From JAKQHY01 sp034429475 (GTDB lineage: Bacteria; Chloroflexota; Anaerolineae; B4-G1; SLSP01): a stretch of DNA of 64,000 bases. A program made the position numbers and the translations under genes. The notes beneath the pieces were generated by a model. It had not been told where the DNA came from. It made no database searches and worked only from the letters and a program-made list of their open reading frames with translations. Location of the stretch: contig DAOUGD010000096.1 of the NCBI GenBank assembly GCA_034429475.1, positions 4,797 through 68,796 of the forward strand. The letters are read 5' to 3'. Position 1 is the first letter of the stretch. The number at the start of each line of letters is the position of its first letter. This document shows positions 53,711 through 61,518 of this stretch, piece by piece.

Positions 53711-54620
53711 CCGCGCCGGTAGTCTGCAAACGCAGCAGCGTGATTTCCGGCGTGGCGTTGATCCGCACCTTAAATCCGCCCAGCCCTCGGTTGATGTAAA
53801 CGCTGGTGGCGTCATTGTGTACCAGCCCGGCCAGATAGCGCGTGCCGAAGCAGGTGGAGGCCAGCGACCATCCCCACTGGGGCATATAGATGGTCCCGCC
53901 GTGTGTGTGCCCGGCTAACGTCAGGGCAATGCGTCTGGGCGGCAGCATTTCGGCGAAATCCGGGTTATGCACCAACAACAGACAGAGCGCGCCCGCCGGG
54001 ATATTTGCCAGCGCCCGTTCCAGGTGGGTGCGGGGGGCGGCCCAGATACGTTGGAACGTGGCGAAGTCGTCGCAAAGGCTTTCGCCGGCATCTTCAATGC
54101 CGATCAACCATAGCGGGACGCCATCAATGGAACAGGCGTACGCTGTGTTGCGCAGCACCGTGATTCCCGCCGCCGCGAGATTGTGTTGAATCCGCTCCGG
54201 GTCCGTCCAGATGTCGTGATTGCCCAGCACGGCGTAAGTCCCATAGCGCGAGCGCAGCGCGCCTAACTCCCGCCCCACCACGGCGCTGAACTTCGCGTGA
54301 AACGTCACGAAATCCCCGGTCAACATCACCAAATCCGGTTGTAGCGCATTGACCTGGGCGACCACGCGCCGCAGATAATGGACACTGGCGATGGCGTCCA
54401 TGTGAATATCGCTCAATTGCACTACCTTCAGGCCGTGCCAGGCGGCGGGCGCGCCCGGCATGGCGAACGGCACCTCGCACACCACGGCGTTTTTAAGCAG
54501 CGATTCGCCCGCGTACAGCGTCGGCAGCGCTGCCAACACACTGCCCTGCCATAGAAGCCTGATAAATTGCCGCCGCCCTAACCGTATTTGATAGAGTTTT
54601 TCTGATAATTCGCCCATGAC
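53685..54620 (-). CDS. membrane-anchored metallophosphoesterase (calcineurin-like)
   Basis: 311 residues from ATG 54620 (a start at 54662 is possible). N-terminal RRQFIRLLWQGSVLAALPTL looks like a signal anchor with twin Arg. Metal-site motifs in order: VVQLSDIHMD, LTGDFVTFH, GNHDIW, LLLVHNPDF and GHTHGG, the YaeI/YkuE-type arrangement. Such enzymes cleave phosphodiesters or lipid-linked phosphates at the membrane surface. Confidence 0.93.
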   Translation of the reverse strand, partial: VMGELSEKLYQIRLGRRQFIRLLWQGSVLAALPTLYAGESLLKNAVVCEVPFAMPGAPAAWHGLKVVQLSDIHMDAIASVHYLRRVVAQVNALQPDLVMLTGDFVTFHAKFSAVVGRELGALRSRYGTYAVLGNHDIWTDPERIQHNLAAAGITVLRNTAYACSIDGVPLWLIGIEDAGESLCDDFATFQRIWAAPRTHLERALANIPAGALCLLLVHNPDFAEMLPPRRIALTLAGHTHGGTIYMPQWGWSLASTCFGTRYLAGLVHNDATSVYINRGLGGFKVRINATPEITLLRLQTTGAVTTALPAA

Positions 54621-54752
54621 GCAGATCGCCCGTCCAACTGAGTTAGAAATATTGTCCATACTTATAACATGAAAGTTCAAAAAAGGAACTGGATAAGCCA
54701 ACTGCGCAACCCCCATCATTTAACCCAAGTTGCCATCTTGCTCTGACTCCAC

Positions 54753-54891
54753 TGAAAAAAAACACTAAGGACACAAAGGACACAAAGGATTTTAAGGCAC
54801 GAATCAACAAAATTGACACGAATGAGGTTTAAAGTGAATAATTTTAAGCCTTGCCTGAATCTTCTTTGTGTCTTTCGTGTCCTTTGTGGTT
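54753..54891. repeat. long hairpin with nonamer arms (AAGGACACA family)
   Basis: Left units ACTAAGGAC, ACAAAGGAC, ACAAAGGAT; right CTTTGTGTC, TTTCGTGTC, CTTTGTGGT at 54863-54891. Between the arms a second inverted pair around AAGGCACGAAT / GCCTTG is nested. Confidence 0.85.
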
Positions 54892-54942
54892 AGCCCTTCT
54901 TTTTCAGGAGAGTCATTTTTAAGTCTGAAAGGAGAAGAATTT

Positions 54943-57000
54943 ATGCGTATCCTGAGCTTTTGGGGAATAGCGTTCTGTCTGATGCTATCAGCCTGCGCCG
55001 CCCCAATACAGACACCGGCGGCGTCCCCTGAACCGGCGCTGCGGCGCGACACGGCTCCCCTCACGCAGACGACGCCGTCAGCCGTGAGCGTGCCCTTCAC
55101 CGTCTGTCATACCGTGGCGGATTGGGTGCGGCCCACCAAAGCCGAACAGGTTGCCGAAATCTGGTCGCTGCCGCGCTATAAAGGCGTGTCACCTGATGTG
55201 TTAGAGAAGACTTTTCGGCAAGATTTTTATCGTTACTATGGCGGAAACAGCGAACTGTTCGTGTGGGGCGAGCTGGGGCTGTGGAACACGACAGAAACCG
55301 TGCGCTGCGGCGAAGCCGGCCAACAGGCCATCTACACAGGGCAGGCGCTTGAACTATGGGTATTGAATCATCGCGTGCGAGCCGTGCAACGCGCGGGCGT
55401 AGTGTACACAGTCACAGTTCAGACAGCGCCAGGTTTTGAGATTGTGCAATTGCCCGGCAGCGGCGCGCCGGTAGAAGAGACGGAGATTGATTCGACAATC
55501 ATCCACTTTGTCCGTGACGGTCAGGTGATAGCGACCCTGGCGTCGTCGCCCGGCCTCGCTTTCCCCCGGCAAGCGCCGCCGGAAGGGGAACGCGAGACGA
55601 TGGAAGCCCTGTGCTACGGGACTTTGGTGGAAGACGCTGGTTGCCTCTACGTCGTAGCCGAAGACTTAGGCGGGCGGTATCTGCCGATCTGGCCCTCCGA
55701 CTTCAGCGCGACCGTAGAGAACGGGGGGGCGCGCATCCACGATAGCAGCGGCGCGGTCGTGGCCCGTGTCGGCGATTGGGTGCGACTGAGCGGCGGGGAG
55801 ACCGGCGACCGGCTGCCCGACGGTGTCACGGGCATCGGTGAGTGCATCGGCCCCTACTGGCTCGTCGGCAACGAGGTCAGCGGCGTGTCCCTGGCGGACT
55901 TGCCCGCCCATCCCGTCATCGCCCCGCTGCTGGGCGCGCTGCGCCAGCGCGGCGTCACCCTCGGTGCGCCGGAGCAAAGCCGCGCGGCCTACCTGTACCC
56001 CGAACCCGGCATCGTCTACGCTATCGGCGACGGCTGGCTGCACCTGCACCTCTTTCCCGACGCCGCCATCACGCAAGTGCGCGCCGACTACATCGTTCAC
56101 GACCTGCCGAACTACCCGCCGAATTGGGTTACCCCGCCGCACTTCTATCGCTGCGGTGTGATGATGGCGCTGTACCTGGGGGATGACGCTGCCGTGATGG
56201 ATACATTGGCTACAGCGTGTGGCGTGCCGGTCGCCGAAATACGGCCGCCACAACCACCCGCCTCGCCCACACCGACACCCGCACCCAAGCCAACTCTCAC
56301 GCCTACTTTAACCTCTACACCCACCCCCGAAGCGTCATTTCCCCGCACCGAGGCCTGGCTTGAGCTCGAAGCATCGGTATGGGGCAGTACACTTAACGAA
56401 GCGACCATGCGATCCATCATTGCGGGATTCATTACCGATACGGTGGATTACCTGGATAAACACTTTGACTCCAATGCGCCGTTTGACCAACAACTGACAG
56501 TCTTGATACGCATGACCGATGACTTACCGGGATGGCTCCAAAAACAAGTCACCCTTGTAGACCTGGACGCAGTCGCAAAACCGGAACTCTTTGTTGTACC
56601 GGGCTTCATCGGGGGGCCAATACTCTATGGACGTTATGGTACGGCCGGTTGGCAAATGATGCCGGTTCCCCTTCCATTTCCCGACGATTTAGCAGAATTG
56701 GATAGAAAAGGGCTTCTCTATCTCGTACCACTCATAGCTGAAGGACGTGATTTAACCGGGGATGGACAGGCGGAGGCTGTTATTGTTCATCGTTACAACG
56801 GCGGTGACAATTTTCGTGATTACGTCCAGGTATTACAATGGGATGGCGCTGCGTTCAACCTGCTATTTCGGGCCGAACTGGTCAACTGGATTGGACAATC
56901 TTCCTACATCCTGGAGCGTGATCCCACACAGGCTGGCGCAACCCAGATCAAGCTTACGTATCCGAAACTGTATGACAGACTTGGCTATGATGAGCTGTAG
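54943..57000 (+). CDS. lipoprotein of unknown function, interrupted by an in-frame TAG
   Basis: 685 residues. Signal peptide with lipobox MLSACAA, unknown N-terminal domains, YPPNWVTPPHFYRCGVMMALYLG around residue 400, a Thr/Pro linker (about 450-470) and a C-terminal domain with EGRDLTGDGQAEAVIVHRYNGG, like VCBS/FG-GAP-type beta structures. AAAGGAG precedes the ATG. The TAG at 56998 falls inside a strand; the same frame continues with HPLGWQTWRWNAAAGRFILAE, a natural continuation, so the gene looks nonsense-interrupted. Confidence 0.8.
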   Translation: MRILSFWGIAFCLMLSACAAPIQTPAASPEPALRRDTAPLTQTTPSAVSVPFTVCHTVADWVRPTKAEQVAEIWSLPRYKGVSPDVLEKTFRQDFYRYYGGNSELFVWGELGLWNTTETVRCGEAGQQAIYTGQALELWVLNHRVRAVQRAGVVYTVTVQTAPGFEIVQLPGSGAPVEETEIDSTIIHFVRDGQVIATLASSPGLAFPRQAPPEGERETMEALCYGTLVEDAGCLYVVAEDLGGRYLPIWPSDFSATVENGGARIHDSSGAVVARVGDWVRLSGGETGDRLPDGVTGIGECIGPYWLVGNEVSGVSLADLPAHPVIAPLLGALRQRGVTLGAPEQSRAAYLYPEPGIVYAIGDGWLHLHLFPDAAITQVRADYIVHDLPNYPPNWVTPPHFYRCGVMMALYLGDDAAVMDTLATACGVPVAEIRPPQPPASPTPTPAPKPTLTPTLTSTPTPEASFPRTEAWLELEASVWGSTLNEATMRSIIAGFITDTVDYLDKHFDSNAPFDQQLTVLIRMTDDLPGWLQKQVTLVDLDAVAKPELFVVPGFIGGPILYGRYGTAGWQMMPVPLPFPDDLAELDRKGLLYLVPLIAEGRDLTGDGQAEAVIVHRYNGGDNFRDYVQVLQWDGAAFNLLFRAELVNWIGQSSYILERDPTQAGATQIKLTYPKLYDRLGYDEL

Positions 57001-57609
57001 GGTACCAACCACCCTCTGGGGTGGCAAACCTGGCGTTGGAATGCCGCCGCCGGACGTTTCATCCTGGCAGAAACCGGTGTAGACCTGAATCGCAGCATTG
57101 CCGGCGACTTCAGACCGCCGACAGTGGCGGATCACCTGGAGTGGTTTGTCAACGAAGGAGAAACATGCTTCCGACAGGGCGATTATACGGGTGCGCTATC
57201 ATGGTATGAAAAGGTGCTCGCATTGGCTATAGCCGAATCATGGAAGCCGGATGGTAGAGAACCGCATTGGGCGGCTTACGCCGCCTTCCGCCGCGCCGAA
57301 ACGCTGCTGCTATTGGGGCAAACGGTCGCAGGCCGCCCTGCGATGCAAGCCGTCGCGGACGCCTGGCCCGATGATAGGCTGGGCGACTTGGCGCGTGCTT
57401 TTCTTACTGGCTACGGCGCCGGCGGCAAAGGTGCGGGAGCGCGCGGTATCGCCGCGATGAAAGAGCTAAATTTGGAAGACTACTTCTCCTACTATAGAGA
57501 TGACACACTGCACGTTCCTATAGATGCCAAGGGTATCCTCTTCAGCGGCGTCGCTCCAACGCTGCCCACCCCAGAATGGCCGCGGGTGGGCGTGTATGAG
57601 ATGCCGTAA
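57001..57609 (+). pseudogene. 3' part of the lipoprotein gene after the in-frame stop, TPR-like
   Basis: Same frame as the upstream gene after its TAG: WQTWRWNAAAGRFILAETG, then a TPR-like helix pair HLEWFVNEGETCFRQGDYTGALSWYEKVL (read in parts) and YAAFRRAETLLLLGQ, ending at 57609. A GTG at 57124 could start a separate 161-residue product but lacks a clear ribosome site. Confidence 0.72.
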
Positions 57610-57614
57610 TACAG

Positions 57615-57670
57615 GTAACGCAAACTTCAGTTTGCTGGTTTGCCAGCGAACAAACTGAAGTTTGTGTTAC
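57615..57670. repeat. 20-bp inverted repeat with inner stem
   Basis: Arms 57615-57634 and 57651-57670 pair over 20 bp with one mismatch around CAAACTTCAGTTTG; an inner CTGG / CCAG stem extends it. It may terminate the lipoprotein transcript, though no T run is present. Confidence 0.85.
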
Positions 57671-57745
57671 ATTTTCATCCCCCCGCTTTAATTCTCCCCG
57701 ATTGCCAATCCTGCCAGCAACGTTACAATAATCGGGTCAGTGCCT

Positions 57746-57800
57746 CAACGGATTCAACGGATGGAACGGATTGTTTCCGTTAAATCCGTTCCATCCGTTG
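57746..57800. repeat. triple-nonamer hairpin (CAACGGATT family)
   Basis: Left CAACGGATT, CAACGGATG, GAACGGATT (57746-57772), one-base loop, right TTTCCGTTA, AATCCGTTC, CATCCGTTG (57774-57800). Directly upstream of the thrC fragment. Confidence 0.95.
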
Positions 57801-57831
57801 AGAATTTTGCCCGATACCCCAGGAGGTCACT

Positions 57832-57988
57832 ATGCGTTTCGTCCTTGGTCTGCGTTGTACGATCTGCGGCGCGGTATACGCCGTGGATGACGTTTCCTAC
57901 GTTTGCCCGCGCCACGGCGACGATGGCATTCTCGATGTGATGTACGACTACGACGCGCTGCGGCAGCACGTCTCCCCCGCGTCCATCG
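57832..57988 (+). pseudogene. thrC: threonine synthase N-terminal fragment
   Basis: ATG 57832 with AGGAGGTCACT encodes MRFVLGLRCTICGAVYA, then VCPRHGDDGILDVMYDYDAL, the zinc-ribbon start of Chloroflexi-type threonine synthases. Homology stops near 57988 after SPASIAR, where sequence belonging to a broken transposase begins. About 85 percent of the gene is absent. Confidence 0.78.
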
Positions 57989-57989
57989 C

Positions 57990-58395
57990 GCGCCACTTCT
58001 TGGCAAATGGCAAACAGCAGATTGCCATAGCGCCGCTCGCCATCGGTTAACAGCGACACGTCCCCGGTTTGCGCGATGACCTCCGCCAATTGCTGCATCG
58101 CAGTCTTAAACAAGGCTGCATCTTTCTCGCCACACGATAAGGCCCAGATGAACCGCGAGGCACGCTCCATCAGCACAATCGTCCACCCGGGCGACTCATG
58201 CGCCGGGCGATTCTTCGCCACCCGGGTGTAAACTTCGTCCCCTTCTATTAACTGGCAATGAATTGGTGACACAAAGCGTACAGCAACAGCACCGGTTTCA
58301 AACTCGCCAAGCGGGCTTGCCAGCGATAGATACTGTTTTCCCGATGTGAAAGGTATCCCGTGTGGCATTGACGCCCAGGTCATTGTTGAATGCAT
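57990..58395 (-). pseudogene. IS1-like transposase, catalytic part
   Basis: Minus-strand frame with CQLIEGDEVYTRVAKNRP (first acidic motif), SPGWTIVLMERASRFIWALSC and LLTDGERRYGNLLFAIC (second), as in IS1-type DDE transposases of cyanobacteria and Chloroflexi. It is frameshifted relative to the N-terminal part and its C-terminus is lost at the thrC junction. Confidence 0.75.
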
Positions 58396-58591
58396 CCAAC
58401 ATCATTTGAATGAAGCTCAAGGGGCGTCGCAACCCCGTCACGGGCGTGCCTTTAGTTTCACTGAAGTATGCGCCACAGTCTTGACATTCATACTCTTCCC
58501 GTTCTTCTCCCGCGTTTATCGTATACGTCGTGTGGCTTTTCACTTCTTCACTGCCGCACTCTGGGCAACTGTTCGCGCTCGGTTTTCTCAT
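58298..58591 (-). pseudogene. IS1-like transposase, N-terminal zinc-binding part
   Basis: 97 codons from ATG 58591: NSCPECGSEEVKSHTTY, YECQDCGAYFSETKG and PLSFIQMMLDAFNNDLGVNAT, an InsA-like zinc ribbon with HTH. The frame ends before the catalytic domain, which continues in another frame, so the element is dead. Confidence 0.75.
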
Positions 58592-58661
58592 AGTGGCTAC
58601 TCCGGGCTATCGATTTACGGCGCTATGATACTATCCCATTAAACGGAACCAGTCCCGGGTA

Positions 58662-58690
58662 TTGACAAACTGTGTTAAATGGCGTACAAT
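58662..58690 (+). promoter_or_regulatory. consensus sigma-70 promoter of the LacI-family gene
   Basis: Perfect TTGACA (58662-58667), 17-bp spacer, TACAAT (58685-58690). The predicted start point, about 58697, falls in the first operator. Confidence 0.88.
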
Positions 58691-58717
58691 TAAACCGGTT
58701 TAATTAAACCGGTTTAA
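58690..58717. promoter_or_regulatory. two abutting LacI-type operators
   Basis: Two perfect 14-bp palindromes TTAAACCGGTTTAA, at 58690-58703 and 58704-58717, directly adjacent. Central CG palindromes of this type are classic LacI-family operators. They overlap the end of the -10 and the start point, so binding should block the promoter; autoregulation is inferred. Confidence 0.88.
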
Positions 58718-58749
58718 TTAAATTGGCCTCAGAGACTCAATACACGAAA

Positions 58750-59769
58750 ATGGTCAAGAAAACAGTTACGGTCCGAGATGTAGCGCGAAAAGCTGGTGTG
58801 TCACCGGGGACGGTCTCGCGGGCAATAGCTAACAGTCCCCTGGTCAATACAGAGACACACGAGCGAATCATGCAGGTCGTTGAAGAACTTGACTATGTCC
58901 CCAACCTCGTTGCGCAACGCCTCTCTACCGGAAGAACGTTGGCCATTGCGGTCATTGTCCCTTTCTTTACCACCCCATCCGTCACAGAACGCTTGAGTGG
59001 CGTGGTGCGCACGCTGGCCAAGAGCGAGTATGATTTGGTCATCCACAACGTAGAGGAGCCGGAGCAGCGTACTGACTGTTTTCGCACTATCCCCCGCCAG
59101 GAGCGCGTGGATGGCGCCCTGATCATCTCGATATCGCCCACCGATGAGGAGGTGCCGTTGTTAGCAGAAGCGGGTGTGCCCATCGTATTGATTGATGTGC
59201 ACCATCCGGCGCTGGGTATGCTGCATCAGGTTGCTGTAGATGATATCGCCGGGGGAAAGGTCGTCACCGACTATCTGATCAAACTGGGGCACACCAAAAT
59301 CGGCATTGTCAGTGATCCGATCGATAACCTCTTTGGCTTTACCTCCAGCCGCGATCGCGCGTTTGGGTACCGGCGGGCGCTAGAGGCCGCAAGGATTCCC
59401 TACCGCCCAGAGTATTATGAGAATTCGTATGGTCGCCAAGAAGCGCGGGAATCCGCAAAGAAGCTGCTGATGCTCCCTGAGCGTCCAACTGCGATCTTTG
59501 CGTCCAGCGACATGCAGGCTGTGGGAGTGCTGGAAGCGGCGCGGCAGTTGGGGTTGCGCGTCCCCCAGGATCTATCTGTGGTTGGGTATGACGATGTCGA
59601 GATTGCCGACATCCTGGGGCTGACGACTATGCGCCAGATGCTTTATGAGTCGGGTCAACGCGGCGTGGAGTTGCTGCTCGAGACATTGGAGAACCCGGAG
59701 ACCGAACCGGTGTACGAAGTGCTGCCAACCGAGCTCGTGATCCGCAATACGACCGCGCCGCCATCCTAG
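58750..59769 (+). CDS. LacI-family transcriptional regulator
   Basis: 339 residues from ATG 58750. HTH VTVRDVARKAGVSPGTVSRAI with hinge NLVAQRLSTGRT, then a periplasmic-binding-type effector domain (LAIAVIVPFF; VDGALIISIS; ASSDMQAVGVLEAARQLG; DLSVVGYDDVEIA). TTG 58723 is an alternative in-frame start; neither has a clear ribosome site. It lies 208 bp upstream of the sugar ABC operon, which it probably controls together with itself in response to a sugar. Confidence 0.94.
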   Translation: MVKKTVTVRDVARKAGVSPGTVSRAIANSPLVNTETHERIMQVVEELDYVPNLVAQRLSTGRTLAIAVIVPFFTTPSVTERLSGVVRTLAKSEYDLVIHNVEEPEQRTDCFRTIPRQERVDGALIISISPTDEEVPLLAEAGVPIVLIDVHHPALGMLHQVAVDDIAGGKVVTDYLIKLGHTKIGIVSDPIDNLFGFTSSRDRAFGYRRALEAARIPYRPEYYENSYGRQEARESAKKLLMLPERPTAIFASSDMQAVGVLEAARQLGLRVPQDLSVVGYDDVEIADILGLTTMRQMLYESGQRGVELLLETLENPETEPVYEVLPTELVIRNTTAPPS

Positions 59770-59977
59770 GCGGGACAGAGACATCTGATTCTCCACGACA
59801 GATCCAGAATAGAAATTTGCAACCTGAACTCATTGAGCGAGGCACGACATGAAAGGAGGTGGTGCTTTAAAGGCAAGAGAATTCAACCATTGTTAAGTAG
59901 CTCCCTGGCAAAAACCCAGGAACAGCCTGAAATTTACTCAGAATTCTTATTCAGCTATAACTAGAAGGAGAGAAAAG

Positions 59978-61402
59978 ATGAAACGCTGGTTTTCAATATT
60001 AGTCTTGCTGCTTTTGGTCGTTTTCACCTTGACCGCTTGCGGCAAAGGAACGGCTACAACCGAAGCACCTACAGCAGCACCTACAGCAGCACCTACAGCA
60101 GCACCTACAAAAGCACCTGCCGAGGAGCCAACGAAAGAGGCGTCCGACGTGGGCTTTGCGGTGATGCCTGGGGGTTTTCTTGAGAAAGCACTGACCGGTG
60201 AATATGCTGGGACGACGGTCACGGTTGACGGCGCCATGGAAGGCAACGACCCGGACGGCGTGAAATTTGACCGTGGTGTCGCAGCCTTCGAAGAAGCCAC
60301 CGGTATTGACGTCAACTACATCGGTAACAAAGAATTCGAGGCCACCATCTCGGTGCGCGTTGATGCTGGTGATGCCCCCGACATCGCCGACTTCCCACAA
60401 CCGGGCAAAGTCACTCAATACGTGCAAAAAGGGGTAGTGGTGGATGTTACCTCCTGGATGTCTGAGGAGTGGTTGAGCCAGCAGTACAACCAGAGCTGGC
60501 GCGATATGGCCACCATCAACGGCGTGGAGGCGGGGGTGTTCCACCGCTTCAATGGCAAGAGCCTGGTGTGGTATCCCAAGGATGATTGGGAAGCCGCCGG
60601 GTACGCAATCCCCACTACCTGGGACGAACTGATGGCGTTGAACCAGCAGATTGCCGACGATGGTGACACGCCCTGGTGCATCGGCATTGAGTCCGGCGCC
60701 GCCACCGGCTGGGCCGCCACCGACTGGACCGAAGAAATGATGCTGCGCACCACCTCCCTGGAGAACTACGATGCCTGGGTCGCTGGTACCCTCCCCTTCG
60801 ATTCACCAGAAGTGAAGAACGCCATCGAGACCTGGAGCGCGCTGTGGTTCAATGACGACTACGTCTTCGGCGGTCGTTCCTCCATCGTCTCCACCTACTT
60901 TGGCGACTCGCCGGCCCCCATGTTCGAAGAACCGCCCAAGTGCTGGATGCACAAGCAGGGCAACTTCATCACCGGCTTCTTCCCCGAAGGCGCAGAAGCC
61001 GGCGTGGACTACGGTTTCTTCTACTTCCCCCCTGTGGATGAGGCCTACGGCAAACCCTTCCTGGTGGCCGGCGACGTCATGGTGATGTTCAACGACCGCC
61101 CCGAAGTGAAAGCCCTGATGGAATACTTCACGGTGCCGCAGTCAGCCAGTGGTTTTCTGGAAGGCGGCGGCGCTTTGGCGGCCCACCAGACCGCAACCCC
61201 GGATATGTACGGCATGGACATGGAACGCGGTATTGCTGAACTCGTTGCTAAAGCCACCAGCTTCCGCTTCGACGGCTCTGACCTGATGCCCGGTGAAGTG
61301 GGCGCAGGCTCCTTCTGGGAGCAGATCTCCAGCTACGTAGCTGGCTCCATTGACCTGGAGACGGCTGTCAAGGAGATCGACGCTTCCTGGCCGCGACCAT
61401 AA
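59978..61402 (+). CDS. sugar ABC transporter solute-binding lipoprotein
   Basis: 474 residues. Lipobox LTAC with Cys21, then a linker with three direct PTAA repeats (a 12-bp tandem repeat in DNA), then a cluster-B-type sugar-binding fold: GVKFDRGVAAFEEATGIDVNYIG (read in parts), ADFPQPGKV, GKSLVWYPKDDWEAAGY. Closest in style to alpha-glucoside binding proteins (AglE-like). GAAGGAGAG precedes the ATG. Two permease genes follow; no ATPase gene is in the window, so a shared MsmK-type ATPase is inferred. Confidence 0.95.
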   Translation: MKRWFSILVLLLLVVFTLTACGKGTATTEAPTAAPTAAPTAAPTKAPAEEPTKEASDVGFAVMPGGFLEKALTGEYAGTTVTVDGAMEGNDPDGVKFDRGVAAFEEATGIDVNYIGNKEFEATISVRVDAGDAPDIADFPQPGKVTQYVQKGVVVDVTSWMSEEWLSQQYNQSWRDMATINGVEAGVFHRFNGKSLVWYPKDDWEAAGYAIPTTWDELMALNQQIADDGDTPWCIGIESGAATGWAATDWTEEMMLRTTSLENYDAWVAGTLPFDSPEVKNAIETWSALWFNDDYVFGGRSSIVSTYFGDSPAPMFEEPPKCWMHKQGNFITGFFPEGAEAGVDYGFFYFPPVDEAYGKPFLVAGDVMVMFNDRPEVKALMEYFTVPQSASGFLEGGGALAAHQTATPDMYGMDMERGIAELVAKATSFRFDGSDLMPGEVGAGSFWEQISSYVAGSIDLETAVKEIDASWPRP

Positions 61403-61421
61403 TGATTTTTTGAGCAAGGCT

Positions 61422-61460
61422 AAGATAAGGTGTTGGCCGTAAAGGCTAACACCTTATCTT
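61422..61460 (+). terminator. 17-bp hairpin between SBP and permease genes
   Basis: AAGATAAGGTGTTGGCC, 5-base loop, complementary arm with one G-T pair. Followed by only a short pyrimidine stretch, so it may be a partial terminator that keeps SBP mRNA in excess over permease mRNA. Confidence 0.7.
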
Positions 61461-61518
61461 TCCCCGGCGCATATGCCGCGCGGTTAGATTGATTGTTTTT
61501 TTAGTAAGGAGTGGAACG

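Larger units (their letters stand above)
57989..58640 (-). mobile_element. degenerate IS1-like insertion sequence
   Basis: Encloses the two transposase fragments. The left boundary is the abrupt end of thrC homology; the right boundary is uncertain, before the lacI promoter. No terminal inverted repeats or target duplication could be recognised by eye. Confidence 0.6.
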
